A stretch of DNA of 64,000 nucleotides from Neoarius graeffei (Eukaryota > Chordata > Actinopteri > Siluriformes > Ariidae). The position numbers and the translations under genes were made by a program. Shown piece after piece: positions 50,238 to 61,139 of this stretch. The notes below the pieces were generated by a model. It did no database searches. It saw nothing but the letters and a program-made list of their open reading frames with translations, and was not told where the DNA came from. Position 1 is the first letter of the stretch. Every line of letters starts with the position of its first letter. The stretch lies in contig NC_083577.1 of the NCBI RefSeq assembly GCF_027579695.1, positions 91,774,016-91,838,015 on the forward strand, read 5' to 3'.

Positions 50238-51715
50238 CAACCCCAAACCAGTAAAAGTTGGGACAGTATGTTGAAATTGAAATTAAAACTGAAAACAATG
50301 ATTTGTAAATAATCTTTGACCTGTATCGCACTCAAAACAACACAACAGCACATTATTCAATGTTTTACTCCGGAATTTCATTGTTGTTGTTGTTGTTTTC
50401 AAAATAAACATATTTCAATTTTGATTCTTGAAACACATTTAAAAAAAGAAGTTGTGACAGTAAAGAATTTGCCACTTTATAATGTTCCCTTTCCTTCTCC
50501 CAGCGCTTAAAAGCTGTTTATGGACTGAAGACTCCAAGTGATGAAGTGTTTCAGGTGTTATTTTTGTCCCGTTCTTCCTGTAAACAGGTCTTAAGGTGTG
50601 GAACAGTTCGGGGTCGTCACTGTCATATTTATCATTTGTAAATTCTCCACACATTCTCTATTGGGGACAGAGGGGACACGCCCTCTTCTTCCACAGCCAC
50701 GCCTCTGTAATGTGAGCAGAATGTGGTTTTGTGTTGTCTTGTTGAAATCTCCCTGGAAAAGACGTCGTCTTGAAGGCAGCAGATGTTGCTCCAAAATCTC
50801 AGTGTACTTTTCTGCATTAATGCTCCATCACAGAAGTGTAAGTTACATTTGCCAAGGGCACTAACCCAACACCATACCATGACACACTCTGGCTTTTGGA
50901 CTTGTTCCTGGTAATAGTCTGGATGGTCCTTTTCCTCTTTGTTCCAGAGCACACGGCGTCCATTTCTTCCAAAAAAGACCTGGACTACTGATTCATCTGA
51001 CCACAATACCCATTCCCACTGTGTGATGGTCCATCTCAGATGCCTCCGAGCCCAGAGAAGTCAATGGTGCTTCTGGACACAGTTAACATAAGGCTTCCTT
51101 TTTGCACAATAAAGTTTTAACTGGGGTTTATGGATGTAACTCCATATTGTAGCTTGATAAAGGTTTGCCAAAGTAATCCCGAGCCCATGTGGTTCTATCA
51201 GCTATAGATGAATGATGGTTCTTGATGCAGTGCCGTCTGAAGGATTGGAGATCACGGGTGTTCAGATTAGGCTTGTGCCCTTGCCCTTTACACACTGAAA
51301 CTCCTCCAGATTCCTTGAATTGTTTAATGATAATATGCACCATAGAGGGTGAAATATCTAAATTCCTTCCTATCTTTCTTTCATGAACATTGTTTTTAAA
51401 CATTTCAATAATTTTCTCATCCATTTGTTGACAAATTGGAGATCTTTGGCCCAGCTTTACTCCTCAAAGACTCAGCCTTTCCTGGATACTGATTTTGTAC
51501 CTGTTGATAAATGCCATTTTAATGTGTTGCAAGAATGAAATTTGAAGTAAATATTTATTTTGAAAAAACAGAAAAAATCATGAGATAAAACATCAAATTA
51601 TATGCTGTTGTATTGTTTTGAGTGCAGTACAGGTCAAAGATTATTTATCAATCATTGTTTTCAGCTTTAATTTCAATTTCAACATATCATCCCAACTTTT
51701 ACTGATTTGGGGTTG
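50238..51715 (-). mobile_element. Tc1-like element with TA duplication
   Basis: Ends CAACCCCAAACCAGTAAAAG and CTTTTACTGATTTGGGGTTG are inverted, flanked by TA (50236-50237, 51716-51717). TIRs are about 200 bp, total length 1478 bp. The transposase lies on the minus strand and is broken. Confidence 0.88.
50630..51424 (-). pseudogene. Tc1 transposase pseudogene
   Basis: N-terminus MDEKIIEMFKNNVHERKIGR with SPSMVHIIIKQFKESG (helix-turn-helix). The DDE part has MWSDESVVQVFFGRNGRRVL (first Asp), a TTRQHKTTF-like relic of the second Asp block, and LSPIENVWRIYK (third, Glu kept). Several frameshifts. Inactive. Confidence 0.85.
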
Positions 51716-51719
51716 TATA

Positions 51720-52620
51720 TCATGTGTACATAGAGTCTTGTCCCTCTATCAATGCATCCAAGAGCTAAAGCTGTAGATGAATGCAAACTTTCTAAAGCTT
51801 ATTGTTATTAAAAAGGATCTTTTACTAATTGGTTCCAAATCAATAACCTCCGCCAACAGTAGTTTTAATCTGGTCTTTGATGGCACTGTAATTAAACCTT
51901 CACCCACTGTGCATAACCTCGGTGTGGTCTTTGACTTTGCCCTCACTTTTGAAAATCACATAAGCTCCCTGTCTAAGACTGCCTTTTTTTTTTAAACCTC
52001 CACAACATTGCATGTCTCTGCAGCCAGAGTCCTCACCCACACTAAATGCTCAGCACACATCAGCCCTATCCTCCAGAACCTCCACTGGCTCCCTGTTCTA
52101 CATCGCATTCAGTATAAAATTATTCTGTTCATATTTAAAGCACTTCATGGCTATGCTCCTCAATATCTAATGGAATTATTTCAACCCTACTCTCCCATTC
52201 ACAGTCTCAGATATTCATCCTCTGGTCTGTTGTTTGTCCTCAAATTTAAATTATCCACCATGGGTTCCAGAGCATTTAAGGTCGCAGCCCCCAAGCTGTG
52301 GAATTCTTTCCCTCAGTGTATTTGGGATTGTATATCTCTTCCCAAATTCAAGACACAGCTTAAATCTTATCCCTGCTTTGCTGATCACTGATTGTACATT
52401 CTTTTTCCACGCTTTGAGCTCATCTGCTGTCTTTATGCCCATGTTATTTGTGATTTTGTTGTGTTGATTTTCTCTCTGTCTCCTATCTGTAATTACTTAA
52501 TTTGGTTGAATGGTCGTGATCCTGATTTGTTTTGGGGTTTTGTGTGAGTGAGGTTTTTTTTTTCCATTACTCTGTAAAGCATCCTTGGGTTAGTGAAAAG
52601 TACTATATAAATTCAACTTG
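51720..52620 (+). mobile_element. L2-like LINE 3' end
   Basis: ORF2 C-terminal relics: VFDGTVIKPSPTVHNLGVVF (51777-51995), then ARVLTHTKCSAHISPILQNL and LHGYAPQYLMELFQPYSP with FKVAAPKLWNSFPQCIWD (52008-52391). The 3' UTR ends GTACTATATAAATTCAACTT. An internal deletion joins the halves near 52000. Confidence 0.85.
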
Positions 52621-52627
52621 TTATATA

Positions 52628-53740
52628 CACTGCCTGGCCAAAAAAATATTTATTTGGACCCCTTTTAGCTTCCATCACAGAGTACATTTGCCAATGCATT
52701 GTTTCAACAACCTTATACAAAGTCAAAACATTTATTTCTATCCAGATTTACATTAATTTTTCATCAAGATCTTGTCTTGATGACAGGAGAGTCAAACCAC
52801 TTTATAAAGTCTTCTCCGGCATCCCAAATACTTTCAGTGGGGTTAATGTTAGGACTCTGTGGTGTCCAATTCATGTGTGAAAAGATGTAATAACCTGGTC
52901 ATTCAGTACATTCAGGTCATCAGCTGACATCATTTTATTACCCCATAACTTTGCTGAGTCTTGGCCTGACCAACTGAATCAACCCCAGATCATCACACTG
53001 CCTCCAGAGGCTCGTACAGTGGACACTATGCATGATGGTTGCATCGTTTCATGAGCTTCCCTTCTCACCCTGACACACCCATCACTCAGGAATGGGGTCA
53101 ATCTGGACTTATCAAACCACATGATGTTTTTCTGTTGCACCAGAGTCCAATCTGTTCCCTACCAAACTGAAACTTTTTCTTCCAATTAGTTTCACTAACA
53201 AGTGGTTTTCTTATGGCCACACAGCTGTTTAGTCCCAATTCTGTGAGTTCTTATTATGTGCATGTGGAAATGATCTCATCTCATCTCATCTCATTATCTG
53301 TAGCCGCTTTATCCTTCTACAGGGTCGCAGGCAAGCTGGAGCCTATCCCAGCTGACTATGGGCGAAAGGCGGGGTACACCCTGGACAAGTCGCCAGGTCA
53401 TCACAGGGCTGACACATAGACACAGACAACCATTCACACTCACATTCACACCTACGGTCAATTTAGAGTCACCAGTTAACCTAACCTGCATGTCTTTGGA
53501 CTGTGGGGGAAACCGGAGCACCCGGAGGAAACCCACGCGGACACGGGGAGAACATGCAAACTCCACACAGAAAGGCCCTCGCCGGCCCCGGGGCTCGAAC
53601 CCAGGACCTTCTTGCTGTGAGGCGACAGCGCTAACCACTACACCACCGTGCCGCCCGGAAATGATCTTACTTTCACTATTAAAATAGCTGTGAATTATGC
53701 TATTAATTTCTTATTATTCAACTTCACCAAGCAAAGTAAA
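52628..53740 (-). mobile_element. Decayed Tc1-like element split by a SINE
   Basis: Left end CACTGCCTGGCCAAAAAAAT after TA. The minus strand holds transposase relics (a QSGLTPF-like block near 53095; the GVTL and W-rich region near 52850). It continues across the SINE (53277-53656) to about 53740. The right TIR is not clear. Confidence 0.6.
53277..53656 (-). mobile_element. SINE type II (minus), long version
   Basis: Full SINE with CGGGTGCTCCGGTTTCCCCC body and tRNA-like head at 53656. 11-bp duplication GGAAATGATCT at 53266-53276 and 53657-53667. Best-preserved SINE in the window. Confidence 0.95.
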
Positions 53741-53758
53741 TGAAGAACATACACACAC

Positions 53759-54330
53759 AGTCACTGGGGCCAGAAGTATTTGCACAGTGACACAGTTTTC
53801 ATAATTTTGCCTCTGTACACCCACAACAGAAGTGTAGACTCTCAGCTTTAATTTGAGGCATTTAGCAAAAATATTGTATTAACCATTTATAAATTATAGC
53901 CATTTTTTACACACAGCCATTTTGTACTCAATAACCACCTGAAGTCTGGAACCCATGGACATCACCAAATGCTGAGCTTCCTCCCTTGAGATGCTTTGCC
54001 AGGCTTTTATTGCAGATGTCTTTAATTGCTGACTGTTTATGACTCTTTCTGCATACATACATCATGTATACCACATATCCGTTGGGGTAGACTTTGACAA
54101 TGATAGGCCTACCACCTCAAGAGTGTTCTTGACTTGGCTAAATGTTGTGGAGGTTTTTTTTCTTCATCAAGAAATCATGTGATACAGCTGTCATTGATTG
54201 GCTGCATGAATTGACAGTTCTGGGCTCATTACAGTTAGCCCACAGCCTCACTTCATAACATTCTGTGTGTTTTTATTACGATGGCCAGTGGTGCTGTTGC
54301 ACTCAGGTTTAAAACAAAAAAGTACAACAA
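53759..54330. mobile_element. Tc1-like fragment (GGGGCCAGAAGTATTTGCAC)
   Basis: Starts with a long TIR (CACAGTGACACAGTTTTCAT, CTTTAATTTGAGGCATTTAG) of a known fish Tc1-like style and fades after ACAGTTAGCCCACAGCC. No second TIR found. Confidence 0.5.
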
Positions 54331-54555
54331 AATACTCTTTAAAATGTTTGTTAACCCCAAATAATGTGATGTAGATGACAAAATTAAAACCTAATATATA
54401 CAGTATCTTGCAAAAGTATTCATCCCCCTTGGTGTTTGTCCTGTTTTGTTGCATTACAAGCTGGAATTAAAATTGATGGGGGTTTATTGAATTACACAAC
54501 ATGCCTACCACTTTAAAGGTGATTTTTTTTTTATTTTGATATAAACAATAATTAG

Positions 54556-54965
54556 CCCCTTCAATGCCCTTGGACGAATCATGTACATCATGAAATCTTT
54601 TACCTCTGTGCTTATGATCATAAACACCTCCTTTTATGTACCTTACATGGCACATTACTTTTACTTCACAGTGGCACATACTGCGAGTTATGTGCCGTGA
54701 GTACGGTAATTCATGTTTATGAACAGGTTCTCATTGACAAGACCCGTTGTCTTGAGGGTTTTTTTTTAAATGTTTTTGGAGTTGTTTTTGATTACTAAAG
54801 TTATTTTTACTCTACAACAGTGTTTTTTGTGATTTTTATATACAAATATTAAAAATATAAAGTTTGAACAAGTTAGAGAAAGATTATCAAAATATCCCAA
54901 TTTTGACCTATTTTTGTCCTATATGCCTGACACATTGCAATTAATTATGGGTGGCAGCCAAGGGG
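54556..54965. mobile_element. piggyBac-like MITE, TTAA target
   Basis: 410 bp between TTAG (54552-54555) and TTAA (54966-54969). Ends CCCCTTCAATGCC and GGCAGCCAAGGGG are inverted. Removing it rebuilds the left TIR of the host Tc1 to match the right TIR (AAACAATAATT(A/G)AGAT). Confidence 0.88.
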
Positions 54966-55010
54966 TTAAGATAAAAAAAAAAAACAGAAATCTGGAGTGT
55001 GCCTAGGTAT

Positions 55011-55970
55011 TCAACCCCCCCCCAAACTCAATACTTTGTAGAGCCACCTTTTGCTGCAATTACAGCTGCAAGTCTCTTGAAATCTAGCCACTGGGATTTT
55101 TGCCCATTCCTCAAGGCAAAACTGCTCCAACTCCTTCAACTTAGATGGGTTGCGTTGGTGTACAGCAATCTTAAAGTTCTGCCACAGATTCTCAATTGGA
55201 TTGAGGTCTGGGCTTTGATTAGGCCATTCCAAGACATTTAAATGAGCAGTATGTTTAGGGTCATTGTCCTGCTGGAACGTGAACCTTCGTCCCAGTCTCA
55301 AACCTCTGGCCAACTCAAACAGGTTTTCCTCCAGAATTGCCCTGTATTTAGTGCCATCCATCTTTCCTTCAGTCCTGACCAGCTTTCCTGTCCCTGCAGA
55401 TGAAAAACATCCCCACAGCATGATGCTGCCACCACCATGCTTCACTGTAGGGATGGTGTTCTCAGAGTGTTGGGTTTGCACCACACATGGCGTTTCCCAT
55501 GATGGCCAAAAAGATTAATTTTAGTCTCATTTGACCAGAGAATCTTCTTCCATGTGTTTGGGGAGTCTGCCACATGCTGTTGGGCAAATTCCAAATGTGT
55601 TTTCTTCAGCAATGGCTTTTTTTTTCTGGCCACTCTTGCATAAAGTCCCACTCTGTGGAGTGTATGGCTTAAAGAGGTCCTGTGGACAGATACTCTCATC
55701 TCCGCTGTGGATCTTTGCAGCACCTTCAGTGTTCTCTTTGGTGTCTTTGTTGCATCTCTGATTAATGCCCTCCTTGCCCAGTCTGTGAGTTTTGGTGGGC
55801 GGGGCCTTCTCTTGTCAGGTTTGTAGTGGTGCCATATTCTTTCCATTTTGCTATAATGGATTTAATGGAGCTCTGTGGGATATTCAAAGTTTGGGATATT
55901 TTTTATAACCCAACCCTGATCTATACTTCTCCACAACTTTGTCTCTGACCTGTTTGGAGGCTCCTTGGTT
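55011..55970 (-). pseudogene. Tc1 transposase pseudogene
   Basis: Helix-turn-helix region MERIWHHYKPDKRRPRPPK, then [20 protein letters not shown] (first Asp replaced by Asn), [19 protein letters not shown] (second Asp; a gap follows) and [17 protein letters not shown] (Glu kept). Two main frames, 55442-55846 and 55011-55484. Inactive. Confidence 0.88.
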
Positions 55971-56323
55971 TTCATGTTGCTTGCTTAGTCGTGTTGCAGA
56001 GTCAGGGTCCTTCCAGAACAGATTGATTTATACAGACATCATGTGACAGATCATGTGACACTTTGATTGCACACAGGTGGATCTTACTCAACTAATTATG
56101 TGACTTATGAAGTGAATTGGTTGGACCAGCTCTTATTTAGGGGTTTCATATGAAAGGTGGTGAATACTTATGCACACTCCAGATTTCTGTTTTTTCATCT
56201 CAATTATTGTTTGTGACACAATAAAAAAAATTTTAATTCCAGCTTGTAATGCAACAAAACAGGACAAATACCGGGGGGGGGGGGGGGGGGGGGGATACTT
56301 TTGCAAGACACTGTAGACTGATA

Positions 56324-56790
56324 CACAGTCCCCTCCAAAAGTATTGGAAAAGCAAGGCCAATTCTGTTGTTGTTGTTGTTGTTTGCTATACACTGAAGAC
56401 TTTTGTGTTTGAGATCAAAATCAAAATAGATCAGAATTTCAGCTTTCATTTCCTGATATTTACATCTAGATGTGTTCAACAACTTGGTACCTTTGGTGGT
56501 CGACCACCCAATTTTTTCGTGAACAAAATAGGCTCAGATGGTCTTAAAGTAAATTGAAGTAATTAACACTTAATATTACTTTAATATTACTGCTTATCCC
56601 TTTCTTGCAATAACTGCATCAGGCTGGGAATCCACTGACATCAGCAAACTGTTGAATGGCACCTTTTTTTTTTTTAAAACATCTATTTTTCAAGTGATCA
56701 AAATTATTGGAACACACGACTGACAGGTGTTTCTTGTTGCCCAGATGTGCCCTGTTAGATTTATTGATTAAAAAATTGATAACTTTGAAT
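56324..56790. mobile_element. Tc1-like TIR fragment (AGTCCCCTCCAAAAGTATTGG)
   Basis: Starts CACAGTCCCCTCCAAAAG, then AATCAAAATAGATCAGAATT, and continues with decayed body sequence. It begins 10 bp after the preceding Tc1-like element. Confidence 0.55.
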
Positions 56791-57527
56791 GTCTACTCTT
56801 GGTCTGAGCCCTGGGTTTTTAATAAGTGAATCAGTTTCAGTGAAAACCTGAAGCCTTTTACAGAGACCTCAATGCACCAGATCATGTGGCTTTTGTGTGT
56901 GTGTGTGTTTTGTCTCTGCTATCTGAGCATCAAACATGCTTTTGAGAGCACATACACAAACACACACAGGGTGCACGTACAGACATGTTGAGCAGAAACT
57001 CTGAGGGGATTGTAAAGAGCCAAAGAGAACACACACACAAGCATTCTAGGAATAAAACAAACACAGGAAATTACACTAATCAACACACATTAATCATTAA
57101 ATGCACACATTTAATAAAAAAGTTTATAATACAGTAATAATATAGAGGAAGAACTCAACCCTTTTATTATATCATAATCTAACTAGTCCTGTTATTATAT
57201 TGTCTTTGTCCTGTTAATTTTGATACAGGTATTTGTTTACTCGTATTTTGCACTAAGTACTTTTGTACAGTATTATCTTTTTATATTCATAATATTATCA
57301 TATTTATTTATATTTATTTATACTACTCATGTTATTTGTTATCAATGTACAGTATATATACCATATTTTTCTTTATATTAATTTTACATTCTATATTTTC
57401 CCTTCATTTTGTCACTTGATGTTATGGACCACAATGGAAATAAGTGTTTTCACTTTCTTGTGTCATCCATGTATTTTTAATGTATTAACAATTGTTTATA
57501 TGTATTTACACTGAATTTATGAAATAA

Positions 57528-57587
<60 letters not shown>

Positions 57588-57688
57588 CACCAACTACTTG
57601 CCATACTGGCTAGTTAATGAATTCAAACTTACTTATACTAAACTATTTATATTAAAACAGACCATAAAATCAACATACCACTGTATGT
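56791..57688. other. Unassigned AT-rich stretch
   Basis: Contains (GT)n at 56892-56910 and an (AATC)n microsatellite at 57534-57587. Nothing coding recognised. Confidence 0.5.
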
Positions 57689-57689
57689 A

Positions 57690-57895
57690 CAGTGCCCTCC
57701 ACAACCCCCCCCCCCCCCCCCCATAAACATTAGTAAAAAAGTTTAGAAAAAAATCCACCATTTGGTGAAGTCGCTTCATTTCACACTGAAAAAAAATGAG
57801 AAAAATCCATCCTTTAATTGACATAAATTTATCCAGCGAAAAACAAATCCCTCATCAAGAAATAATTATTTTCACCAAAAACATGTGTCACTATC
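57690..57895. mobile_element. Tc1-like TIR fragment with an 18-C run
   Basis: Same family as 49487-49725 (AGTGCCCTCCACAA, AAGTCGCTTCATTTC, ATCAAGAAATAATTATTTTC). The segment that reads TTATTGGCACCCCTTG in the other copy is replaced by C18 at 57705-57722. Confidence 0.7.
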
Positions 57896-57911
57896 TTTTT
57901 CTATACCATTG

Positions 57912-58498
57912 TACACTTACTGGCCACTTTATTAGGAACACCCCTACATCCCCCTGCTGTTCTCTGCAGTTCTGTAATCAGCCGATCCCTCGACAGCAGC
58001 ACGATGCATAAAATCATGCAGATACAAATCAGGAGCTTCAGTTAATGTTCACAATGTTCAAACATCAGAACGGGAAACATTGTGATCTCACAGTGTGACT
58101 TTCTCTCACTGTGGTCTGGGTGTTGGTTTGATCCAGATGGACTGGTTTGAGTATTTCAGAAGCTGCTGATCTCCTGGGGTTTTCACACACAACAGTCTCT
58201 AGAGTTTACACAGAATGGTGCAGAAAACAAAAAACACTGAGTGAGTGAGCGACAGTTCTGTGGGTGGAAACAAACGCCTTGTTGATAAGAGAGGGTCAGA
58301 GGGGAATGGACAGATTGGTTTGAGCTTGTTTGCCAGGAAGGATATAGTAACTCATATAATCACTCTTTACAACCGTGGTGAGCAGAAAAGCATCTCAGCA
58401 TGCAACAGCAGAAGAACACATTGGGTTCCACTCCTGCAGCCAAGAACAGGGATCTTAGAACCAACAACACGTTCCTATTAAAGTGACTGGTGGGTGTA
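57912..58498. mobile_element. Non-autonomous transposon, TACACTTACTGGCCACTTTA ends
   Basis: 587 bp. Left TACACTTACTGGCCACTT and right AAGTGACTGGTGGGTGTA are inverted (plus GGAAC(A)C at each inner side). Interior matches the common fish element with GAGTATTTCAGAAGCTGCTG and AAAGCATCTCAGCATGCAAC. No intact transposase frame. Confidence 0.85.
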
Positions 58499-58759
58499 TT
58501 GAGGTATTTCACTCACGTGACCAAGTCATGTGATGCTGCCATTTTGGATGGCACGGCTCGAATCAGTTTGAATGCGAGGAAGGCGACAAACGAAAAACAT
58601 AAAAGAAAAAGGAGCGAGATGCAGAAAACACCTTCACTATCCAGCGACGTAGGGCATTTACAGGGCGAGCAGAGGGAGAGGCATTTGCAAAAATTGAGGT
58701 TAGCAGGCTTAGAGAATGACATTTACCTGCTTCCACCAGGATTGTTCACTGACAGCTAA
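58490..58759 (+). CDS. Small ORF inside the TA element, function unknown
   Basis: 89 codons crossing the left TIR. The part from residue about 45 (MQKTPSLSSDVGHLQGEQRE then RHLQKLRLAGLENDIYLLPP) is charged and helical with a clear composition, unlike random frame. The upstream basic stretch is KATNEKHKRKRSE. No family recognised. It may be a first exon captured by or belonging to the element's autonomous relative. Confidence 0.3.
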   Translation: MGVLRYFTHVTKSCDAAILDGTARISLNARKATNEKHKRKRSEMQKTPSLSSDVGHLQGEQRERHLQKLRLAGLENDIYLLPPGLFTDS

Positions 58760-59169
58760 GATTTGTTCACATTTTCATTTACTTTCGGTCCTCAGGATAA
58801 ACAAAATGTTATTAAATGTCATTGAAATAACTTCTTAGTCTGTTGAGACATGGCCCGTTATAAGTTTTTCCTTTACTGTATTTACTAGTTTACTGAGCGC
58901 GCTCCGGGGCTGGCTGGCCGGCTAGCTAGCGCTCCGGGGCTGGCTGGCCGGCTAGCTAGCGCTCCGGGGCTCGCTGGCTCAGTAAACTAGTAAATCCAGT
59001 AAAGGAAAAACTTGAGACTGAAAGGTTTTAACAGTCATCCAAATGACTGAACGTAAACATTGCTACAGTAACATACTAGCTACTGTTGTTGACATTAGCT
59101 AGCTTGCCGTCCAAAATGGCGGACACCGGGGCGTCACGTGACCCTGTGACGTCAGGTGAAATACCTCAA
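58499..59169. mobile_element. TA-flanked palindromic element with GC-rich core
   Basis: 671 bp. Ends TTGAGGTATTTCACTCACGTGAC and GTGAAATACCTCAA are inverted; TA on both sides (58497-58498, 59170-59171). The TIRs extend about 60 bp to a shared CCATTTTGGA block. It landed on the terminal TA of the preceding element. The core at 58864-59011 is a hairpin (see separate entry). Confidence 0.82.
58864..59011. repeat. Hairpin with 30-bp tandem repeats in its loop
   Basis: 35-bp arms at 58864-58898 and 58977-59011 pair with one mismatch (TTTACTAGTTTACTGAGC). The 78-bp loop is 2.6 copies of a 30-bp GC-rich unit (GCTCCGGGGCTGGCTGGCCG plus GCTAGCTAGC). Confidence 0.9.
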
Positions 59170-59171
59170 TA

Positions 59172-59501
59172 CTCTAGTCTAACCAAAGATAGTGTGATGT
59201 AAACACCAACTGGAAACCAAAAACTGGTAAAAGTAATTGATGCACTCTGAATCATGGGAAAAAAATCACTGATCAGGAATAAAGTGGATTTCATGCTATG
59301 TTTCACCAATCACCAGCTTCTTTGGCTTCACCTTGGTAGTGCAAAATTCATTGTTGCCACCTTACTGACTTTTCTGCACACACACCCCACCCCAACTAAC
59401 AATAAATTTAGTGACTTTTTTGGAAAAACCTTTGCTATTTTCCATACAAGAGAGTCACCAGTACTCACCATATGTATTTATTCATTTGTTTGTTTTTGTA
59501 T
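59172..59501. other. Unassigned spacer
   Basis: No element or gene recognised between the TA element and the hAT-like element. Confidence 0.4.
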
Positions 59502-60753
59502 CTGATGCCATGTACACACGTAGCCGGGTATTTTTAAAACCGAACATTCCCCCCCCCCCCCCCCCCCCACCCCCCGTTTATAAAAATGTTTTATCCACAC
59601 CACCTCGTCTTCGAAAAAAATCCCTTCCACACATAACCAAACATCTGCGTTTTCAATCACATTTATAAGCATTCCAAACCTGTAGATGGCGTTATTTCCC
59701 CAAATCCTACCCCCTAATCACATCGCCTGTGCTCTTGGAGCAGTAGTTGGGCTTCTAAAATTAAACATGTAAATAGCACCTGCACAATAATTAACGTTTT
59801 CAAGGCACTACTCCGATCCATTACTCTTTAGCTAGCCGCACACTACGCCGATTTTCAGCGTACCGAGCCAACTGAAGTCGCAAGTCAGGCGTAAAGACTA
59901 GTTTTCGATGGTACAGACTCATCTCACAGCCAATTTGAAAAACTAATCGGGAGCCAGACTGATCAGCAAGAGTCGCTAGCAATAGCCAATCATATCTTTC
60001 GCATATAACACGTGACATCATTAAACACAATTTCTAGTGCGAGAAATACGTGTTGGTAGCACCTAATGCAGGTATATACTGTAATTCCATAGACTGAAGC
60101 TTTATCCATAGACACAGTGGGCTGGAAAGCCACTCTGCTCAAGTTGTGTGGCTGAATTCCAAATCGCTTTAACTCCCCTATATAAGTGCACTATTTAAGG
60201 TTGGAAATAATAGCTCATGCAGCCTAGATAGTGCGCTACATATTCCATGTTGTGTCATTTGTAATTCAGCCTGTAGCATCTTCAAGTGTTGGATTTAACA
60301 GTAACTATATCCAATAGCCAATCACAAAGCTATTAAGTTGTCACGTGTCGCTTCAATCGCGACTGCACTTGTCAACAGTCGGGGGATATGTGCGTGCCCT
60401 TTCGGGAGTCGGCTCTGAAATGGGTCGGTTCGGTACCGTGTGGATCGCCGTGGTGTGCGGCTAGCTTAAGTCCATGCTTAATCTGGCTTCTGCAGTAAAC
60501 AAAGGTCGCACGTTTGACGTCAGGGCAGATTTGTTGTCATTTTTTTGGCGCAGATTGTGACGTTCTAAAATGCAAAACTCCGGTTATCTCTGTCTACACG
60601 AAAAGGCATACACGGAGTTTTCAAAAATCTTCACTTTGCCCGGAGTTTTTTTAAATATTCGTTTTTGATGTGTTTTCATGTGGATGACAGGCCAAAACGT
60701 AGAAAAATATCTTCGATTTAGCAGATACCCGGCTACGTGTGGACGGGGTCTGA
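59502..60753. mobile_element. hAT-like non-autonomous element, outer of a nest
   Basis: Left ACACACGTAGCCGGGTATTT and right AGATACCCGGCTACGTGTGG are inverted. Subterminal GGAGTTTTCAAAAATC is similar in style to the element at 4347. A 20-C run lies at 59549-59568. The 8-bp duplication expected for hAT could not be read. It contains the nested element at 59831-60465. Confidence 0.65.
59831..60465. mobile_element. Nested MITE with TTA duplication (PIF/Harbinger-like)
   Basis: Ends GCTAGCCGCACACTACGCCG and GGTGTGCGGCTAGC are inverted (about 40 bp, including GTACCGA). The 3-bp TTA is present just outside each end (59828-59830, 60466-60468), the target size of PIF/Harbinger elements. No transposase. 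Confidence 0.75.
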
Positions 60754-61139
60754 AGGATGACATGGTTTATCCACTTGGGTACACATTAGGCCTAATCGTC
60801 CCTGACTGAAAACAGAACATTCTCCTTGTGGTTTGTTACAGGCAGAGGGTGTGCGCTGTATAAGAACAGGAAAATGTCCTGTCACTTTGAATATTCTCTC
60901 TGAGTAATTATTTTACTTGTAAATACAGGTGAAATCACAGTACAGCCATTGCCTTTAAATTGTGTGCATGGTGATTTTGTTATAATGTCAGGGTTATAAA
61001 ATCAGAACTTTAGCAAACTTTAGTTTGAAAATGGCTTGGAAGTAACTGCTGGTTAAAATGTACGGTAGTCTTAATGGGCTGTGTTTCAGTCACTATTTCA
61101 TCATCCGTCCATTATCTGACAACAGAAACAGAAAAAATG
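60754..61139. other. Unassigned spacer
   Basis: Nothing recognised. Confidence 0.4.

Larger units (their letters stand above)
54401..56313 (-). mobile_element. Tc1-like element carrying a piggyBac-like MITE
   Basis: Ends CAGTATCTTGCAAAAGTATT and TACTTTTGCAAGACACTG, flanked by TA (54399-54400, 56314-56315). 1913 bp in total, about 1.5 kb without the MITE at 54556-54965. The right TIR contains a 22-G run (56273-56294). Confidence 0.92.

Noticed and set aside
50598..50864. Plus-strand ORF of 88 codons
   Set aside because: Antisense of the Tc1 transposase pseudogene at 50630-51424.
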